Notes under the pieces: model-generated
What the model was told of the DNA's origin: nothing
The model's database searches: none
Seen by the model: the letters and a program-made list of their open reading frames with translations, nothing else
Made by a program: the position numbers and the translations under genes
Source of the DNA: Martinezella rhizogenes
GTDB taxonomy: Bacteria; Pseudomonadota; Alphaproteobacteria; Rhizobiales; Rhizobiaceae
Reading direction: 5' to 3'
Length of the DNA stretch: 64,000 nt
Assembly: GCA_013322215.1 (NCBI GenBank)
Contig: JAAMEZ010000021.1
Location: forward strand, 372,001 to 436,000
Part shown: piece after piece, positions 1 through 9,612 of the stretch
Layout of the letters: every line of letters starts with the position of its first letter
How positions within the stretch are numbered: position 1 is the first letter of the stretch

Positions 1-1737
1 ATTGGTCTGGAAGGCAATATCGTCGATGACGCCAATGATGTTGGAAATGGACTGGGAAGACTGCTCGATGCCGTTCATGGCCTCGACTGCGCTATGGACG
101 ATCTGACCCGACCTCTCGGCATTATCCTTGGTACGGCCGACCAGAGCTGCGACCTCTTCGGCACGCGTGGTGGAATCCTTGATGGAGGTCGTGATCTGTT
201 CAAGCGCGGCGGCGGTCTCCTCGACGGAAGCGGCCTGCTGCTCCGTTCGCTTGGCCAAATCATCCGCACCGGTGCGGATCTCCTCCGATCCGCACTGGAT
301 CACCGACGCGTTTTCGGAGAAGGAGATCATGGCCGCCTGCAGCTTCTCGACCGAGGCATTGAAATTGCCGCGAATTTCATCGAGGGCCGAGGTGAACGGC
401 TGGTCGAGCCGCGCAGTCATGTTTCCGTCGGAAAGCTGCTCCAGCCCGGCAGCCAGCTCACCGACGGCGAATTTCACTTCCGCTTCCTGGGCGTCGCTGA
501 TGCGGACGCGCTCCGCCTGCTCGGCCTGCTGCGCGGCGCGGCTGGTTTCGGCCTCTCCTTCAAGCCGGACCTTTTCGCGATTATTTTCCAGCAGGATGTG
601 CAATGAGCGGGAAAGGTCGCCGATTTCGTCGCGGGCCTCACGATCCTTCAGCGCGACGTTCAAATCGCCGTTGGCAATCCGATCGGTCTCGCCAATGACA
701 TTCTCGATACGGCGAACGAAGCGCCGGGCGATCAGCCAGCCGGCAAGGCCAAGGAGAACAGTGGCGATCGACGTCACTGCTATGGCATTTCTGACAATTG
801 TGTTGACCTGGGCGAAGACCGTAGCTTTCGGAACCGCGACGATCGCGTACCACGATATGGCATCGGTCAGCTTTACCGGCTCTGCGACAGCAAAATAGGT
901 GGCGCCGTCAGGGCTGGTGATTTCGCGCTCCGCACCGGGATTGGCGATCAGCTGGTCCCAGCCGGCCGTCTCGGCGCCGCCGTCCTTTATGTTCTTTCCG
1001 ATCAGCGCCGCATCGGGATGACTAATCATGCCGCCCCCGGCAGTAACCAGACTCATGAAGCCGGTCCCCATTGGATGTATGGCGGAAATCGCTTTCTGAG
1101 CATCGTCGAGGGCCATGTCCAGGCCGGCCACGCCCACAGGCTTTCCACCGATCATGATCGGCTGGGCAATGGAGGTCATCAACACTTGCTTGCCGTCGAT
1201 TGCGTACGAATAGGGCTCGATGACAACAGTCTTTTGCTGGGTGAAGGGTAGCTGATAATAATCGCCAGCGCCGGAAACGGTATAGTCGACGAGAGGAACA
1301 TGGGTGATCTGTCCGCCGCTTCGAACCCAGTAGGGAATATAGCGGCCGGTGGCATCATGGCCTTCTTTCCCGACGAAATCCTTGTCTTTTCCATCGAAGG
1401 CATTCGGCTCCCAGCCCGTCCAGACACCAAGCGCCATCGGATTGCTCGCGAGCATATTCTTCAGGATCGCGTCGGCGGTTGCCCGGTTCGCATCGCCGGC
1501 ATCCTTCATGGTTGCAAGGACACTCTCCAAGGAATTGACGACAGCAATCGCCGCACCAAGGGTCTTTTCCGATCCGGCCGCGGTCGTACTGGCAATCTGG
1601 CGCATCTGGTCGAGGCTCGATTGACGAACGGTCGTATAGGCGGAATCAAACAGGATCGCGGAAGCGGCCACCGTTGCGATGACGCCGCACGCGGCGACTG
1701 AGAAAATATTGCGGCTAGTTGCGGATTTCAGAATCAT
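1..1737 (-). CDS. Methyl-accepting chemotaxis protein, C-terminus beyond left edge
   Basis: Chemotaxis receptor in the inner membrane, expected to signal through CheA/CheW. The gene reads leftward from an ATG at 1737, and 579 codons are visible before the window ends. Visible order: a first membrane segment at about residues 9-30, a periplasmic sensor of the double-Cache type (to about 310), a second membrane segment (about 318-345) ending in IARRFVRR, a HAMP domain, a second HAMP-like stretch, and the coiled coil of the signalling domain with the SVEETAAALEQI methylation-type helix near residues 500-510. The last codons read DIAFQTN, just before the conserved receptor tip, which is missing. 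AAGGTGG lies just upstream of the start. The ligand cannot be told from the sequence. It stands alone and is divergent from the ectoine genes. Confidence 0.9.
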   Translation of the reverse strand, partial: MILKSATSRNIFSVAACGVIATVAASAILFDSAYTTVRQSSLDQMRQIASTTAAGSEKTLGAAIAVVNSLESVLATMKDAGDANRATADAILKNMLASNPMALGVWTGWEPNAFDGKDKDFVGKEGHDATGRYIPYWVRSGGQITHVPLVDYTVSGAGDYYQLPFTQQKTVVIEPYSYAIDGKQVLMTSIAQPIMIGGKPVGVAGLDMALDDAQKAISAIHPMGTGFMSLVTAGGGMISHPDAALIGKNIKDGGAETAGWDQLIANPGAEREITSPDGATYFAVAEPVKLTDAISWYAIVAVPKATVFAQVNTIVRNAIAVTSIATVLLGLAGWLIARRFVRRIENVIGETDRIANGDLNVALKDREARDEIGDLSRSLHILLENNREKVRLEGEAETSRAAQQAEQAERVRISDAQEAEVKFAVGELAAGLEQLSDGNMTARLDQPFTSALDEIRGNFNASVEKLQAAMISFSENASVIQCGSEEIRTGADDLAKRTEQQAASVEETAAALEQITTSIKDSTTRAEEVAALVGRTKDNAERSGQIVHSAVEAMNGIEQSSQSISNIIGVIDDIAFQTN

Positions 1738-1741
1738 ATCA

Positions 1742-1757
1742 CCACCTTATTGGGTGG
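1742..1757 (-). promoter_or_regulatory. Small hairpin covering the chemoreceptor ribosome-binding site
   Basis: The complementary 5-mers CCACC and GGTGG are separated by 6 bases and end 4 bases before the chemoreceptor ATG. In the mRNA the GGTGG arm is part of the AAGGTGG ribosome-binding sequence, so the stem could limit translation. This is an inference from complementarity only, and 5 bp is short. Confidence 0.3.
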
Positions 1758-1865
1758 CGTTGCGATCGCGCGGCGCGCCCCCCGCGTGCCTCTGACAGAA
1801 ATAATATTCCGCAAGCGGCCAACAATGATCCAAGCCGCCTGTATCATGGACAGAATAGATATTCT

Positions 1866-1927
1866 TGATTAAAAATCGGTATCTCCACGTATAGTCACCC
1901 CAATAAAGCCAGTGTGATTTTTAATCA
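1866..1927. repeat. Perfect 12-bp inverted repeat upstream of the chemoreceptor
   Basis: TGATTAAAAATC at 1866-1877 and its exact reverse complement at 1916-1927 are 50 bp apart centre to centre, close to five helical turns. They lie in the 528-bp AT-rich non-coding stretch (1738-2265) between the chemoreceptor and the divergent Lrp gene. No gene, transposon end or tRNA was seen elsewhere in that stretch. The spacing suits a pair of protein sites on one DNA face, perhaps a looped operator, but no regulator can be named. Confidence 0.5.
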
Positions 1928-2265
1928 TCAATAAAGCTCTGAGGCTGTTTCTCTGAAATTAATGATTTTGTCAGAATGAATGCCGAAGAATTCGGTATTG
2001 CGGCGCAAAATTAGAGATATCTATTGCATTTCATTTGCGTGATATCATCGCCCACAGATGTGAACTGGCATCACTCGCAATCCTGTTTCGCAATGGCGAA
2101 ACACAGCCGCACAATGAACACTGCCCTGTCCGACGGATAATGAGCCGCATTCAGGATCAAACGACACCGAGCCAACAGCCGAATTCCACGAGGCACGCTT
2201 GTCAGCTCTGGTTTCGAGTGCCATTGGTCTGGAAACGACAAGTGACGACAACAAGCAGCTTTCAA

Positions 2266-2760
2266 ATGAAACTTGATGCAATCGATCTGCGGATACTGGA
2301 TGCCATTCAGCGCGATGGCCGCATCACCAAGCTCGCGCTTGCCGACAAGGTCGGATTGTCCCCTACCCCGTGCTGGCTGCGCCTTCGAAAGCTGGAAAAG
2401 GCCGGGATCATCACGGGCTATCACGCGCATCTGTCGCTGCGACGTCTCGCCCCGATCGCCAGCGTCATGGTGGAACTCACCCTCGCCAATCATCGCCAGG
2501 CCGATTTCGAGCGGTTCGAACGTGCGGTCGCTGCCACTCCCGAGATCGCCGCCTGCTGGGCCGTCGGTGGCGGCGTCGATTACATTCTGAAGATCATGTC
2601 AGCCGATATCGATGCCTATCAGCGCCTGATCGACGATCTCCTCAGTCGCGACCTCGGCATCGAACGCTATTTCACCTATATCGTGACCAAGACCGTGAAG
2701 GAGGAGACGGTGCTTCCCGTCATCGATCTGCTTTCTCCGGATGCGTCTGGCGACGAATAG
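2266..2760 (+). CDS. doeX: Lrp/AsnC family regulator of the ectoine genes (DoeX-like)
   Basis: DNA-binding regulator of 164 residues, the usual Lrp/AsnC length. An N-terminal winged helix-turn-helix (residues about 3-62, including LSPTPCWLRLRKLEKAGII) is followed by a RAM ligand/oligomerisation domain (about 66-150). The frame is open further upstream, but the family N-terminus begins at MKLDAIDLRIL, so the ATG at 2266 was chosen. It lies 119 bp before the doeC-like dehydrogenase, in the same order (asnC-ssd-atf) known for ectoine-use clusters of Sinorhizobium and Ruegeria. By that context it is inferred to respond to ectoine breakdown products such as diaminobutyrate. Confidence is high in the family and moderate in the ligand. 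Confidence 0.85.
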   Translation: MKLDAIDLRILDAIQRDGRITKLALADKVGLSPTPCWLRLRKLEKAGIITGYHAHLSLRRLAPIASVMVELTLANHRQADFERFERAVAATPEIAACWAVGGGVDYILKIMSADIDAYQRLIDDLLSRDLGIERYFTYIVTKTVKEETVLPVIDLLSPDASGDE

Positions 2761-2879
2761 AGAGAGTCTCTACCGACACCATTCACTTTAGGTCCTTTCT
2801 CTCTTCCAACTGCCAGCAATGGACAATCTCTCGCGACGTTCCGTGGCAGCATCGGGCATCTGGAAAGAGAGACCCGACC

Positions 2880-4376
2880 ATGACCGCGCTCCACGCCCGC
2901 GCCACCTATCATGAAGCCCTTTCGCGGCTGAACGACCGCCATCTGCTGCGAGATCTCTCCTATGTCGCTGGCCGCTGGGTCGCCGGCAAGGCCAATCGGA
3001 GTTTCGCGGTTACCGACCCCGCTTCTTCTGCGACGCTTGCCTGGGTTGCCGATCTGGGCAGAGACGAAACTGTCTGCGCCATCGACGCCGCGGCAGCTGC
3101 CTTTACCGCCTGGCGTTCACTCCTGCCGCAGCAGCGCGCGGCGATCCTGCGCCAATGGTATGAGCTCATGCTGGAGGCCCGCGAGGATCTGGCGCTCATC
3201 ATGACGCTCGAACAGGGCAAGCCCTTGGCCGAATCCCGCGGCGAGATCGACTATGCCGCAGGCTTCATCGAGTGGTATGCCGAGGAAGCCAAGCGCATCA
3301 ATGTCGAAAGCGTCACCAGTCATCTGCCCGACACCGAAATGTTCGTTCGCAGGGAGGCCCTGGGTGTCGTCGGGATTGTCACGCCCTGGAACTTCCCCGC
3401 CGCCATGATCACCCGCAAGGCCGCTGCGGCGCTTGCCGCCGGCTGTACCGTCGTTGCCCATCCATCGTCCGAAACACCACTCTCGGCGCTGGCACTTGCC
3501 GAACTCGGCGAACGCGCCGGCCTTCCGGCGGGCGCCTTCAACGTCGTGACTGGCGATGCGGCAACCATCGTCGGCGCCTTCTGCGATGATCCGCGGGTCA
3601 GGGCATTGAGCTTCACCGGCTCGACGGGCATCGGCAAATTGATCGCCGGCCAGTGCGCCGCAAGCATGAAACGGCTTGTCATGGAGCTTGGCGGTCATGC
3701 GCCGTTGATCGTCTTTGACGATGCCGATCTCGATCGCGCCGTCGATATCGCCGTCAATGCCAAATTCGCGACCTCCGGCCAGGATTGCCTGGCCGCCAAC
3801 CGCATCTTCGTTCAGCGCCCGGTCATGGAAGCTTTCGTTGCGGCATTCCGCAAGCGCATCGAAGCGCTCAAGGTCGGAAACGGATTGGACGGCACAATCG
3901 ATATCGGGCCGTTGATGCATGAACGCGCCATCGCGAAGGTCGAGGAGCATGTTGCCGATGCGCTGAAGCGCGGCGCGAAGCTTGCGACCGGTGGAAAACG
4001 TCACGCTGCCGGCCCGCTCTTCTTCCAGCCGACCCTGCTCGTCGAGCCCGCGCCGGATGCCCTGATCATGCATGAGGAAACGTTCGGACCGGTCGCCGCA
4101 GTAACTGCTTTCGATACCGAAGAAGAGGTCGTCGCCCGTGCCAATGACACCGAATACGGCCTCGTCGCCTATGTCGTGACGGCGAACGGCGCGCGGCAGA
4201 TGCGGCTCGGCCGGGCGCTCGAATACGGCATGGTGGCCGTCAACCGCGTGAAGATCACAGGCGGGCCGATCCCTTTTGGCGGCTGGAAACAATCCGGCCT
4301 CGGTCGCGAAGGCTCCCGCTACGGCATCGAGGCCTTCACCGAGCTCAAATATCTCTGCGTCGACACGACAGCCTGA
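2880..4376 (+). CDS. doeC: NAD(P)-dependent semialdehyde dehydrogenase of ectoine catabolism (DoeC/Ssd)
   Basis: Aldehyde dehydrogenase superfamily enzyme of 498 residues, close to succinate-semialdehyde dehydrogenases. Visible landmarks are the TPWNFP cofactor-binding stretch, FTGSTGIGK, the general base Glu in MELGGHAP, the catalytic Cys in SGQDCLAANR, and EETFGPVAAV. In the ectoine pathway the equivalent enzyme oxidises aspartate 4-semialdehyde, made from diaminobutyrate by the aminotransferase, to aspartate. Sequence alone does not separate this from a GABA-pathway SSADH; the assignment rests on its neighbours. The ATG at 2880 follows a GA-rich AAGAGAGA sequence, and doeD follows after 30 bp, so they are co-transcribed. 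Confidence 0.85.
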   Translation: MTALHARATYHEALSRLNDRHLLRDLSYVAGRWVAGKANRSFAVTDPASSATLAWVADLGRDETVCAIDAAAAAFTAWRSLLPQQRAAILRQWYELMLEAREDLALIMTLEQGKPLAESRGEIDYAAGFIEWYAEEAKRINVESVTSHLPDTEMFVRREALGVVGIVTPWNFPAAMITRKAAAALAAGCTVVAHPSSETPLSALALAELGERAGLPAGAFNVVTGDAATIVGAFCDDPRVRALSFTGSTGIGKLIAGQCAASMKRLVMELGGHAPLIVFDDADLDRAVDIAVNAKFATSGQDCLAANRIFVQRPVMEAFVAAFRKRIEALKVGNGLDGTIDIGPLMHERAIAKVEEHVADALKRGAKLATGGKRHAAGPLFFQPTLLVEPAPDALIMHEETFGPVAAVTAFDTEEEVVARANDTEYGLVAYVVTANGARQMRLGRALEYGMVAVNRVKITGGPIPFGGWKQSGLGREGSRYGIEAFTELKYLCVDTTA

Positions 4377-4406
4377 CGCTCCCAATAGAAAAGAAGGAAC
4401 CATAAT

Positions 4407-5786
4407 ATGTTGGATAAGCGCAACGAACTGAACGCCTGGGACAGGGACCACTTCTTCCATCCCTCTACCCATATGGGCATGCATGCCCGCGGCGAAACTC
4501 CGACCCGCGTCATCACCGCCGCCGAAGGCGTCTACATCACCGATACCAACGGCAAGAAAAGCCTCGATGCCTTCGCCGGCCTCTACTGCGTCAACGTCGG
4601 CTATGGCCGCCAGAAGATCGCCGATGCGATCGCCGAGCAGGCAAAGAACCTCGCCTATTATCACGCCTATGTCGGCCACGGCACGGAAGCCTCGATCACT
4701 CTTTCGAAGATGATCATCGACCGCGCGCCCGAAGGCATGAGTCGCGTCTATTTCGGCCTCTCCGGGTCTGACGCCAATGAGACCAACATCAAGCTCATCT
4801 GGTACTACAACAATATTCTCGGCCGCCCGGAAAAGAAGAAGATCATCTCGCGCTGGCGCGGCTATCATGGCTCTGGCGTCATGACGGGGAGCCTTACCGG
4901 CCTCGAACTCTTCCATAGGGCTTTTGATCTGCCGCGCGCGCCGATCCTCCATACCGAAGCGCCTTACTTCTTCCGTCGCCCCGACCGGTCAATGAATGAG
5001 GAACAGTTTGCGCAGCATTGCACCGACAGACTGGAGGAGATGATCCTTGCCGAGGGCCCGGAAACGGTCGCCGCCTTCATCGGCGAACCGATCCTCGGCA
5101 CGGGTGGCATCGTTCCGCCGCCGAAGACCTACTGGCAGAAGATCCAGGCCGTTCTCGACAAATACGACGTCCTGCTCATTGCCGACGAAGTCGTCACCGG
5201 CTTTGGTCGTTTGGGCACGATGTTCAGCTCCGATCACTACGGCATGAAGCCGGATCTGATCACCATCGCCAAGGGATTGACCTCGGCCTATGCGCCGCTT
5301 TCGGGCAGCATCGTCTCCGACAAGATGTGGCAGGTGCTTGTCCAAGGATCCGACCAGCTTGGTGCCATAGGTCACGGCTGGACCTATTCCGCCCATCCGA
5401 TCTGCGCGGCTGCCGGCATCGCCAATCTCGAACTGGTCGATGAACTTGGCATCGTCCAAAACGCCAGCGAGACCGGCGCCTATTTCCGCTCCGAACTTGC
5501 CAAGGCCATCGGCCACCACAAGCATGTCGGCGAGGTTCGTGGCGATGGGCTGATGGCGGCAATCGAATTTGTCGAAGACAAGGATGATCGCAAGTTCTTC
5601 GATCCGGCAAAGAAGATCGGCCCGCAGGTGGCCGCAGCGCTACTCGAGCGCGGCGTCATCGGCCGGGCCATGCCGCAGGGAGACATTCTCGGCTTCGCGC
5701 CGCCGCTCTGCCTGACGCGCGAAGAAGCCGACACCGTCGTCAACGCCGCTGCCGGCGCGATCGAAAGCGTGCTTTCAAAGCGTTGA
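4407..5786 (+). CDS. doeD: Class III PLP aminotransferase, diaminobutyrate aminotransferase type (DoeD)
   Basis: Omega-type aminotransferase of 459 residues. The PLP lysine is in IAKGLTSAYAPLSG, the pre-lysine aspartate is in LLIADEVVTGFGR, and the GSDANETNIKL and HGWTYSAHP stretches are typical of class III fold-type I enzymes. The inferred reaction is 2,4-diaminobutyrate plus a keto acid to aspartate 4-semialdehyde, which feeds the DoeC-like enzyme just upstream. The start is supported by AGAAGGA 8 bases before the ATG. GABA or putrescine transamination cannot be excluded from sequence, but the pairing with doeC and the ehu/eut genes favours ectoine use. A hairpin follows the stop. Confidence 0.85.
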   Translation: MLDKRNELNAWDRDHFFHPSTHMGMHARGETPTRVITAAEGVYITDTNGKKSLDAFAGLYCVNVGYGRQKIADAIAEQAKNLAYYHAYVGHGTEASITLSKMIIDRAPEGMSRVYFGLSGSDANETNIKLIWYYNNILGRPEKKKIISRWRGYHGSGVMTGSLTGLELFHRAFDLPRAPILHTEAPYFFRRPDRSMNEEQFAQHCTDRLEEMILAEGPETVAAFIGEPILGTGGIVPPPKTYWQKIQAVLDKYDVLLIADEVVTGFGRLGTMFSSDHYGMKPDLITIAKGLTSAYAPLSGSIVSDKMWQVLVQGSDQLGAIGHGWTYSAHPICAAAGIANLELVDELGIVQNASETGAYFRSELAKAIGHHKHVGEVRGDGLMAAIEFVEDKDDRKFFDPAKKIGPQVAAALLERGVIGRAMPQGDILGFAPPLCLTREEADTVVNAAAGAIESVLSKR

Positions 5787-5828
5787 TCCAGCCCTTGCCG
5801 GGGTAATTCCCCCCGTTCTACGCGATGA

Positions 5829-5862
5829 TGGCGCGGCCCGTTGTTGACAATGAGCCGCGCCA
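5829..5862 (+). terminator. Stem-loop after doeD
   Basis: TGGCGCGGC at 5829-5837 and GCCGCGCCA at 5854-5862 form a perfect 9-bp GC-rich stem. Inside the loop a second TTGT/ACAA pairing is possible. It begins 42 bases after the doeD stop. No T-tract follows, so it may end transcription weakly or protect the 3' end rather than act as a classical terminator. Confidence 0.5.
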
Positions 5863-5897
5863 CTACATTCGGTCGTCGCCATCCGGTGCCGAATAGT

Positions 5898-5920
5898 GTA
5901 CATGGGTTCTGTAATTGTAC
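5898..5920. promoter_or_regulatory. Candidate operator upstream of enuR
   Basis: GTACA (5898-5902) and TGTAC (5916-5920) form an inverted repeat just before the enuR start at 5932. The right part contains TAATTGTA (5912-5919), the same 8-mer found on the opposite strand in front of eutB (14907-14914). A shared word in the two promoters expected to be controlled by EnuR suggests a binding site. This is a by-eye match only. Confidence 0.35.
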
Positions 5921-5931
5921 CGGATCAATCC

Positions 5932-7362
5932 ATGTATCGTCATGATTCAAAAGACCAGGACAATGGTGCCTGGAAACCCGTCCTTCAGCACCGGAAGGGC
6001 GTGACCAAGCACAAGCTGCTCACCGACAAGATCATCGCCGACATCGATGATGGCATCCTGCCGGTTCACGCGCAGATGCCGACGCATCGCGATCTCGCCC
6101 ATGCTCTGGGAATTTCGGTCCAGACCGTGAGCCTGAGCTACAAGGAAGCGGAGCGCCGCGGCTATCTACGCGGCGAGGTCGGGCGCGGCACCTTCGTGCG
6201 CAGCCGCGTCACCGAACGCGCTGACAGCTTCATGCTCGATCGCGACCCGAGCGGCAGCGCCGATCTCTCCATCATCCGGGCCGTCTACACCGAGGCGCAT
6301 GAGCGATCGGCCCGCGAGCTCATGCAGGCGCTTGCCGAAAGCGACAACAGCAGCTTCATGCGGCCCTGCCGGCCGATCGCCGGCCTCGATGCCCATCGGG
6401 CCGCAGCGCAGGTCTGGCTCTCAGGTCTGTCGGTGAAGGCCGATCCCGATCGCATCCTCATCACGAACGGCGCCGCGCACGGCCTCTTCCTTGCCGTCGC
6501 CTCGGTCGTTCGACCGGGTGAGGTGGTCCTGACCGAAAACCTGACCGATCACGGCATCATCGGCCTTGCCAATGTTCTCGGTTTCACCCTGCGCGGCCTT
6601 CCGACAGATCATGAAGGCATCCTGCCGGACGCCTTCGAGGCCGCCTGCGCCATTGGCGACGTCTCGGCGCTGGTCATCGTCTCCTCGCTCGGCAATCCAA
6701 CCAGCCACGTCATGGGGGCCGAGCGCCGGCGCGAGATCGCCGACATAGCCCGCCGGCACGGCATCTTCGTCATCGAGGACGAGGTCTACAAGCCAATGCT
6801 GCGCGATCCCCTTCCCTCCATGGCGGATCTCATCCCCGAGCTCGGCTTCTTCGTGACCAGCTTCACGAAATCGGTCATGACGGGCTTGCGTATCGGCTAT
6901 CTCGTCGTCCCGGCGCACTATTCGATCCGCGCGGCCTCGATCCTGCGTGTTACCGGATGGAGCGCTACCAATGTTGTCGCCGAAATGGCGTCACGCTGGG
7001 TGCTGGATGGAACGGCGCAAGCCCTGATTGCCGTCCAGCGAACGGAAGCGGAAGCCCGGCAGGCGATCGTCTCCGATGTACTGGCGCCGTTCGTCGCGGG
7101 CAGCCATCCCCTGTCGCTTTGCGCCTGGCTTTCGGTTCCAGAGCGTTGGACGGAGGAAGGTCTTGTGCGCGCGCTTGCCCGCAAGGGTGTCGCGGTCACG
7201 CCGTCCGATCCGTTCGTTGCAGGCGGGGAGCGGCCGGCCGGCGGCATTCGCATATGCCTTGGCGGTCGCCTGTCTCACTCCGCGCTTCGCTCGGCGCTCG
7301 AAACCGTTCGCGGCACCTTCGAGCAACTGCCACCCGTCTTCGATGTGGGTTCGATCGTCTAA
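5932..7362 (+). CDS. enuR: MocR/GabR-type regulator of ectoine catabolism (EnuR-like)
   Basis: Regulator of 476 residues joining an N-terminal GntR winged helix (about 15-80, with [20 protein letters not shown]) to a catalytically inactive class I aminotransferase domain. The Lys in [16 protein letters not shown] is the expected PLP-binding residue. In known ectoine clusters EnuR represses uptake and breakdown genes and is relieved when a pathway product (N-acetyl-diaminobutyrate or diaminobutyrate) reacts with PLP. Here it lies between doeD and the convergent ehuA. A GTG at 5896 would add 12 residues but sits on the candidate operator, so the ATG at 5932 is preferred. Family is certain; the name rests on context. 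Confidence 0.87.
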   Translation: MYRHDSKDQDNGAWKPVLQHRKGVTKHKLLTDKIIADIDDGILPVHAQMPTHRDLAHALGISVQTVSLSYKEAERRGYLRGEVGRGTFVRSRVTERADSFMLDRDPSGSADLSIIRAVYTEAHERSARELMQALAESDNSSFMRPCRPIAGLDAHRAAAQVWLSGLSVKADPDRILITNGAAHGLFLAVASVVRPGEVVLTENLTDHGIIGLANVLGFTLRGLPTDHEGILPDAFEAACAIGDVSALVIVSSLGNPTSHVMGAERRREIADIARRHGIFVIEDEVYKPMLRDPLPSMADLIPELGFFVTSFTKSVMTGLRIGYLVVPAHYSIRAASILRVTGWSATNVVAEMASRWVLDGTAQALIAVQRTEAEARQAIVSDVLAPFVAGSHPLSLCAWLSVPERWTEEGLVRALARKGVAVTPSDPFVAGGERPAGGIRICLGGRLSHSALRSALETVRGTFEQLPPVFDVGSIV

Positions 7363-7401
7363 AACAGCGGCGGAAACGTTTTGGTTTCACGCCTCGGCGC
7401 A

Positions 7402-8166
7402 TCAGAGGATAGAACCCAGAAACTCCTTCGTGCGCTCCTCCTTGGGCGCACTGAAAATCTCCTCCGGCTTGCCCTGCTCGCAAATGCGGCCCTTGTCGAA
7501 GAAGCAGACCCGGTCGGAGACTTCGCGGGCAAAGCGCATTTCATGCGTGACGAGCAGCATGGTCAGATCGTGTTCGTGGGCAAGATTACGAATGACGCCG
7601 AGTACCTCGCCGACCAGCTGCGGATCGAGCGCCGATGTCGGCTCGTCGAACAGCAGCACGCGCGGACGCATGGCAAGGGCGCGGGCGATCGCCACGCGCT
7701 GCTGCTGGCCGCCGGAAAGCTGGCTCGGATAGTGATCCTTCTTCTCCGACAGCCCGACCATGCGCAAGAGATCGACCGCACGGCATTCGGCTTCCGCCCG
7801 CCCAAGGCCGAGCACACGGGTCGGTGCCTCGACGACGTTGCGCAGCACGGTCATGTGTGGAAACAGATTGAAGCTCTGGAAGACCATGCCGACATGGGTG
7901 CGGATCTGGCGCAGATGCGCCTCACTGGCGAGGAACCGGCCCCGGCCATTATCCTGATGATAGGACATGCCGGCGAGATGCAGGGTTCCTTCCTGGAATG
8001 GCTCGAGCGTCATCAGGATACGCAGGACCGTCGATTTCCCCGACCCGGAAGGGCCGATCAACGTCACCTTCTCGCCGGGGGCAACATCGAAGCAGAAATT
8101 GTCGAGCACGGTGAGGTGGCCGTAGCGCTTGGTCACGTCTTGAAAGCGGATCAGTGGTTGCGTCAT
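7402..8166 (-). CDS. ehuA: Ectoine/hydroxyectoine ABC transporter ATP-binding protein EhuA
   Basis: ATPase of a polar amino-acid type importer, 254 residues from [10 protein letters not shown]. Walker A is GPSGSGKST, the Q-loop is VFQSFNLFP, the signature is LSGGQQQR, Walker B is [13 protein letters not shown], and the switch histidine is in LLVTHEM. It powers uptake through the two membrane proteins encoded just upstream. The start overlaps the ehuD stop by 4 bases (ATGA), which indicates translational coupling. It is the last gene of the leftward ectoine operon and converges on enuR with 39 bp between. Substrate is inferred from the operon. Confidence 0.9.
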   Translation of the reverse strand: MTQPLIRFQDVTKRYGHLTVLDNFCFDVAPGEKVTLIGPSGSGKSTVLRILMTLEPFQEGTLHLAGMSYHQDNGRGRFLASEAHLRQIRTHVGMVFQSFNLFPHMTVLRNVVEAPTRVLGLGRAEAECRAVDLLRMVGLSEKKDHYPSQLSGGQQQRVAIARALAMRPRVLLFDEPTSALDPQLVGEVLGVIRNLAHEHDLTMLLVTHEMRFAREVSDRVCFFDKGRICEQGKPEEIFSAPKEERTKEFLGSIL

Positions 8167-8855
8167 TTGAGAGCAATTCCGTTTTTCGGCAGCGCCTTTT
8201 CGAGCCAATGAATGGCCGCCGAGCAGACGAGCGTGAGGATGAGGAAGATCAGGCCGACGAGAGAAAGCGGCACCAGATACTCGAATGTCCGATCCCCGAT
8301 GAGATTGGCGAGGTTGAGCATGTCGACGACCGTGACGACGGAGAGCACCGGCGTCTCCTTGAGCATGGAGACGAGATAGTTACCCATGGCCGGTATGATG
8401 CGGGGGATCGCCTGCGGGATGATGATATCCCAATAGGTACGACCGTGGCTCAGATTGAGCGCCGTTGCAGCTTCCCATTGCCCGCGCGGCACCGCATCGA
8501 GACCTCCGCGATAGACTTCCGACGTATAGGCCGAATATTGCAGACCGAGCGCCAGCGCACCCGTCAGGAAGGCCGGCAACGTGATGCCGTAGATCGGCAG
8601 GACGTAATAGAGGAAAAAGAGCTGCACGAGCAGCGGCGTATCGCGCAGGAACTCGATGACGAAGGCTGTCGGCCACGAGATTGCGACAAAGCGGCTGCGC
8701 CTGAGCAAGACGAAGACGAGGCCGAGAACGAGCGCGATCGCGAAACCGGCCGCTGCCGCCTCCAGTGTGACGATCAGGCCGATGCCGAGGATCGGCAGGA
8801 TCGACCATGCGAAGGAGATCGTCGTCGACGTATCCCAGGTGAAGCCATACATCAT
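8163..8855 (-). CDS. ehuD: Ectoine ABC transporter permease EhuD
   Basis: Inner-membrane permease of 230 residues, His/Glu/Gln transporter family. Several hydrophobic segments are visible (for example about 14-38, 50-75, 80-105 and 185-215), and the EAA coupling loop reads [24 protein letters not shown]. It pairs with EhuC and contacts EhuA. Both of its borders overlap neighbours by 4 bases, so ehuC-ehuD-ehuA are translationally linked. Order and family match ehuABCD systems for ectoine and hydroxyectoine in rhizobia; the substrate itself is not readable from this subunit. Confidence 0.9.
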   Translation of the reverse strand: MMYGFTWDTSTTISFAWSILPILGIGLIVTLEAAAAGFAIALVLGLVFVLLRRSRFVAISWPTAFVIEFLRDTPLLVQLFFLYYVLPIYGITLPAFLTGALALGLQYSAYTSEVYRGGLDAVPRGQWEAATALNLSHGRTYWDIIIPQAIPRIIPAMGNYLVSMLKETPVLSVVTVVDMLNLANLIGDRTFEYLVPLSLVGLIFLILTLVCSAAIHWLEKALPKNGIALK

Positions 8856-9517
8856 GCCGGCGCCCTCCCCGGGAAGGCGACACCGCGGCGAAGGATCATC
8901 TCCAGCCAGCGCATGAAGGCAACCAGAATGAGCGCCATGATGAAATATCCAATCAGCGTCAGCGAATAGATCGTCACGCTGTCGAGCGTGATGTTGCGCA
9001 ATTGCTGCGCCTGGAAGGTCAGATCGCTGATCGAAATAAGCGACACCAAAGCTGTGTCCTTCAGATTCTGGACGGCAAGATTGCCGAAAGCCGGCATCAT
9101 TTCGACGACGGCCTGCGGCAGGACGATGTGGAAGAGCGTCTGGCCTTGACCGAAATTCAGGGCTCGCGCCGCCTCATGCTGGGTATCTGGAACCGCCTGC
9201 AGCGCGCCGCGCACCACTTCCGCGCCATAGGCACCTATGTTGAGCGCCAGACCGGCGATGCCTGTCGTGATGGGATCGAAGGAGATCCCGATCAGCGGCA
9301 GCGCGTAGTAAAGCCAGAAGAGCTGCACCAGCAGCGAGGTGCCGCGAAAGATCTCGATATAGACGACCGCGATTGCGGAGAGCAGCCGCCCTCCGGCAAA
9401 ACGCGCGAGACCGGCTGCGAAGGCCAGTACCGCACCGAGCAGCATCGAGGCGATGGCGATGACCGCCGTCACTTCAGCCCCCTTCAGCAATGCCGGCAGA
9501 TAATGTGTCCAACTCAT
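8852..9517 (-). CDS. ehuC: Ectoine ABC transporter permease EhuC
   Basis: Second permease subunit, 221 residues, with the same fold as EhuD. The FRGTSLLVQLFWLYYALP helix region and the coupling loop EAARALNFGQGQTLFHIVLP are typical of polar amino-acid importers. The ATG at 9517 follows AGGTGACC. Its stop overlaps the ehuD start (ATGA). The 95 bp between ehuB and ehuC contain no other gene. Confidence 0.9.
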   Translation of the reverse strand: MSWTHYLPALLKGAEVTAVIAIASMLLGAVLAFAAGLARFAGGRLLSAIAVVYIEIFRGTSLLVQLFWLYYALPLIGISFDPITTGIAGLALNIGAYGAEVVRGALQAVPDTQHEAARALNFGQGQTLFHIVLPQAVVEMMPAFGNLAVQNLKDTALVSLISISDLTFQAQQLRNITLDSVTIYSLTLIGYFIMALILVAFMRWLEMILRRGVAFPGRAPA

Positions 9518-9612
9518 TTTTCAGGTCACCTCCGTTCCATTATGGGAGGGGCCGAACGACCTGACGACCGACACGGAGACGGCCGCCAGATGGTTCTCGA
9601 CTGTCGATGGGC

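Noticed and set aside
3117..4952. A 611-codon open frame on the minus strand across the doeC/doeD genes
   Set aside because: It is the antisense shadow of two well-recognised genes in GC-rich DNA and shows no family of its own.
2880..5786. A GABA-degradation (gabD-gabT) operon
   Set aside because: The enzyme families allow it, but the adjacent Lrp, MocR, ehu, eut and doe genes make ectoine catabolism the better explanation.
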